A stretch of DNA of 46,425 nt from Myxococcota bacterium. Lineage in GTDB: Bacteria; Myxococcota_A; Bradymonadia; UBA7976; UBA1532. Shown here piece after piece: positions 46,296 through 46,425 of the stretch. A program made the position numbers and the translations under genes. Location: positions 1 through 46,425 of the forward strand of contig JAHJCH010000150.1 of NCBI GenBank assembly GCA_018813065.1. Direction: 5' to 3'. A model generated the notes under the pieces. It saw only the letters and a program-made list of their open reading frames with translations, made no database searches and was not told where the DNA came from. The first letter of the stretch is position 1, and each line of letters begins with the position of its first letter.

Positions 46296-46425
46296 CGCAA
46301 TCGCGGATACAGCTACGCAGCCAAGCTCCTGGGCTTGAGGCGACCAGGCTCCTCATCAACAAAGACCTCCTGGCGGAAGGCCGGAGAGAGGGCATTCCAT
46401 ACAAGCTCGATGCGCGCGGATTGGA
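46296..46425 (+). pseudogene. Possible broken Fis-type helix-turn-helix fragment
   Basis: One frame reads RNRGYSYAAKLLGLRRP, like the recognition region of a Fis-type HTH at the end of sigma-54 activators. Around 46345-46355 the sense continues only in another frame (LLINKDLLAEGRREGIPYKL). A frameshift of a regulator remnant would explain both parts. No intact upstream activator domain is seen. It could also be chance, or a sequencing error in a gene that runs off the window. Confidence 0.28.

Noticed and set aside
45310-46425. Integrated element using tRNA-Asn as attachment site
   Set aside because: No duplicate of the tRNA 3' end and no integrase gene in the remaining 1 kb; the window ends too soon to decide.

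Overview
The window looks like a chromosomal segment of a GC-rich myxobacterium-like organism (Myxococcota or a nearby former-deltaproteobacterial group). The MglA (31057-31644) and MglB (30571-31050) proteins are very close to what I recall of Myxococcus xanthus MglAB. There are three Hanks-type Ser/Thr kinases, many Asp/Ala-rich lipoproteins, TPR/PEGA proteins and a sigma-54 activator. Genes are tightly packed, with many 1-4 base stop/start overlaps. I ran no database search; family names come from recognising motifs.

Layout. 1-2288: end of a sigma-54 activator and a repeat-bearing lipoprotein. 2275-5106 (minus): ACP, ketosynthase, chain-length-factor-like ketosynthase homologue and polysaccharide deacetylase, probably one operon. 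5185-7651: folK, a secreted helical-repeat protein, a small secreted protein and a secreted FGE-fold protein. 7911-13631: three flagellins, two small ORFs and a tyrosine-recombinase-fold protein that has lost its catalytic residues. 13661-17537 (minus): kinase, TPR protein and ligand-binding lipoprotein. 17790-24172: EEP-family hydrolase, an uncharacterised protein, HAD-IG 5'-nucleotidase, Sel1-repeat protein, CapA-like protein and Bax-inhibitor-1-like protein. 24351-30450: TPR/PEGA protein, propeller lipoprotein and kinase. 30571-31644: mglBA. 31663-33192 (minus): hutH-like lyase. 33326-38602: TPR protein, ligand-binding lipoprotein, kinase and a membrane ferredoxin. 38609-41380: cNMP-binding/pentapeptide fusion and a chemoreceptor. 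41534-45234: Cys-rich lipoprotein, two thioredoxin-fold proteins and an outer-membrane barrel. 45310-45423: tRNA-Asn with terminator, then about 1 kb with no convincing intact gene.

The most interesting theme is a module that occurs three times. It pairs a signal-peptide TPR protein with a C-terminal hydrophobic region, a surface or periplasmic sensor lipoprotein, and a Ser/Thr kinase. In two copies the sensor is a solute-binding protein with no ABC permease or ATPase nearby. In the third it is a type-3-repeat plus beta-propeller lipoprotein. I read these as three-part transmembrane sensory systems that exchange the sensor while keeping the TPR and kinase parts. A second theme is the dead tyrosine recombinase translated inside a flagellin operon. 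A third is strongly context-dependent Asp codon use, which makes GATC very frequent.
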